Below, in pieces: positions 5,002 through 5,732 of a stretch of DNA of 5,732 nt (within the stretch, counting starts at the first letter, position 1; every line of letters starts with the position of its first letter). The stretch covers positions 1 to 5,732 of the forward strand of contig DAHVOF010000116.1 in assembly GCA_027318945.1 (NCBI GenBank), in the 5' to 3' direction. Made by a program: the position numbers and the translations under genes. Source of the stretch: Actinomycetota bacterium (GTDB lineage: Bacteria; Actinomycetota; Acidimicrobiia; Acidimicrobiales; Acidimicrobiaceae). The notes beneath the pieces were generated by a model. It did not search any database, was not told the DNA's origin, and saw only the letters and a list, made by a program, of their open reading frames with translations.

Positions 5002-5732
5002 TTGACAACATCTCAGGTGCAGATATCTGTTCCAAACAACTCGCTCATGGTGGGCCTTCTCGGTTATCAAGACGAGCTTCTCAAGTTGGTCGAGTCAGAG
5101 TTTCCTGGGACTGACATTCGCGTCAGAGGGAACGAAATCACGTTGTCTGGGAGCGAGTCGGAAAGGGTTGCCCAGCTGTTCGAGGAGTTGGTCACTTTAC
5201 TTCAAAGAGGCCAAAAACTTGACGCAGCGAACCTTTCGAGGACCATAGACATGGTCCGGTCTGACGAGAAGCCCTCGGAAGTGCTGACAACAGAACTCTT
5301 TAGATCGGGCAGAGGAAAGAGTGTGCGGCCCAAAACGGCAGGTCAGAAGCACTACACGGATGCCATATCGCGGAATATCATAACTTTCGGCATAGGACCC
5401 GCTGGAACCGGCAAATCGTATCTTGCTGTTGCTTTAGCCGTTCAGGCGCTCCAAGCCAAGCAGGTCAACAGAATCATACTTACAAGGCCTGCGGTAGAGG
5501 CGGGAGAACGCTTGGGATTTCTTCCCGGCGACTTGATGGCCAAGGTCGACCCATACTTGCGGCCGCTGTACGACGCACTTTACGACATGATGGATTCAGA
5601 GGCAATTCTTAAGCTGATGGAGAGAGGCACAATCGAGGTTGCGCCATTGGCATTCATGAGGGGAAGGACACTCAACAACTCTTTTATCATTCTCGATGAG
5701 GCACAGAACACTACGCCCGAGCAGATGAAGAT
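5002..5732 (+). CDS. phoH: PhoH-family ATPase, 3' end outside the window
   Basis: Cytoplasmic P-loop ATPase of the PhoH family, relatives of the N-terminal half of superfamily 1 helicases and linked to RNA metabolism; in many bacteria phoH is followed by ybeY. The frame is open from TTG 5002 to the right edge, giving 243 codons of an expected 310-350. The N-terminal domain (about 5-70) contains RVRGNEITLSGSESERVAQL (40-59), as in the KH-like region of PhoH. Next come PKTAGQKHYTDAI (110-122), Walker A GPAGTGKS (132-139), RPAVEAGERLGFLPGDLMAK (162-181), VDPYLRPLYDAL (182-193), EVAPLAFMRGRTLNN (212-226) and Walker B FIILDEAQN with Asp232 and Glu233 (228-236). All motifs up to the edge are intact. 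TTG 5002 is chosen for its ribosome binding site and because homologues begin about there; GTG 5017 and ATG 5047 are alternatives. An in-frame stop at 4942 bounds the gene upstream. It diverges from the CpaB-like gene and probably begins a separate operon. Confidence 0.93.
   Translation, partial: MTTSQVQISVPNNSLMVGLLGYQDELLKLVESEFPGTDIRVRGNEITLSGSESERVAQLFEELVTLLQRGQKLDAANLSRTIDMVRSDEKPSEVLTTELFRSGRGKSVRPKTAGQKHYTDAISRNIITFGIGPAGTGKSYLAVALAVQALQAKQVNRIILTRPAVEAGERLGFLPGDLMAKVDPYLRPLYDALYDMMDSEAILKLMERGTIEVAPLAFMRGRTLNNSFIILDEAQNTTPEQMK

Noticed and set aside
1..5732. Mobile element, CRISPR array or defence system
   Set aside because: No transposase, integrase, terminal inverted repeats, regular repeats or defence-type domains were seen. 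Every long gene fits a known Tad, hydrolase or PhoH family.

Overview
The window looks like chromosomal DNA of a moderately GC-rich bacterium. The Tad-pilus gene layout, the LACTB2-type metallo-hydrolase and the repeated use of TTG start codons suggest an actinobacterium, possibly of the Acidimicrobiia type. That placement is an inference from protein style only. No rRNA, tRNA or other taxonomic marker is present.

Left part (1-2813, minus strand): three tightly packed genes for the inner motor of a Tad/Flp-type pilus (type IVc). Reading leftward they are the TadA/CpaF secretion ATPase, a TadB-like platform protein, and a TadC-like platform protein cut by the left edge. The stop and start codons overlap as ATGA (tadA/tadB) and TTGA (tadB/tadC), so the three are almost certainly one translationally coupled operon continuing to the left.

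Middle (2814-3915): a 211-bp divergent spacer, then a plus-strand gene for a LACTB2-like metallo-beta-lactamase-fold hydrolase with a C-terminal winged helix. Its stop codon overlaps, tail to tail by 8 bp, the stop of the next minus-strand gene.

Right-centre (3908-4702, minus strand): a membrane-anchored SAF-domain protein resembling CpaB/RcpC, another Tad component. The hydrolase gene therefore sits in opposite orientation inside what would usually be one cpaB-to-tadC block. No secretin or TadZ/CpaE gene is found between cpaB and tadA.

Right end (4703-5732): a 299-bp divergent intergenic region with a 19-bp imperfect palindrome (4926-4944) downstream of a possible -10 element, then the first 243 codons of a PhoH-family ATPase that runs off the right edge.

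The Tad genes would act together: TadA hydrolyses ATP, TadB and TadC form the membrane platform that transmits the motion, and CpaB helps assembly. The hydrolase and PhoH look like housekeeping neighbours with no evident role in the pilus. I see no mobile element, CRISPR array, RNA gene or convincing terminator, and no sign of a wholly new system. The most notable points are the antisense hydrolase splitting the Tad cluster, the convergent overlap, and the palindrome before phoH.
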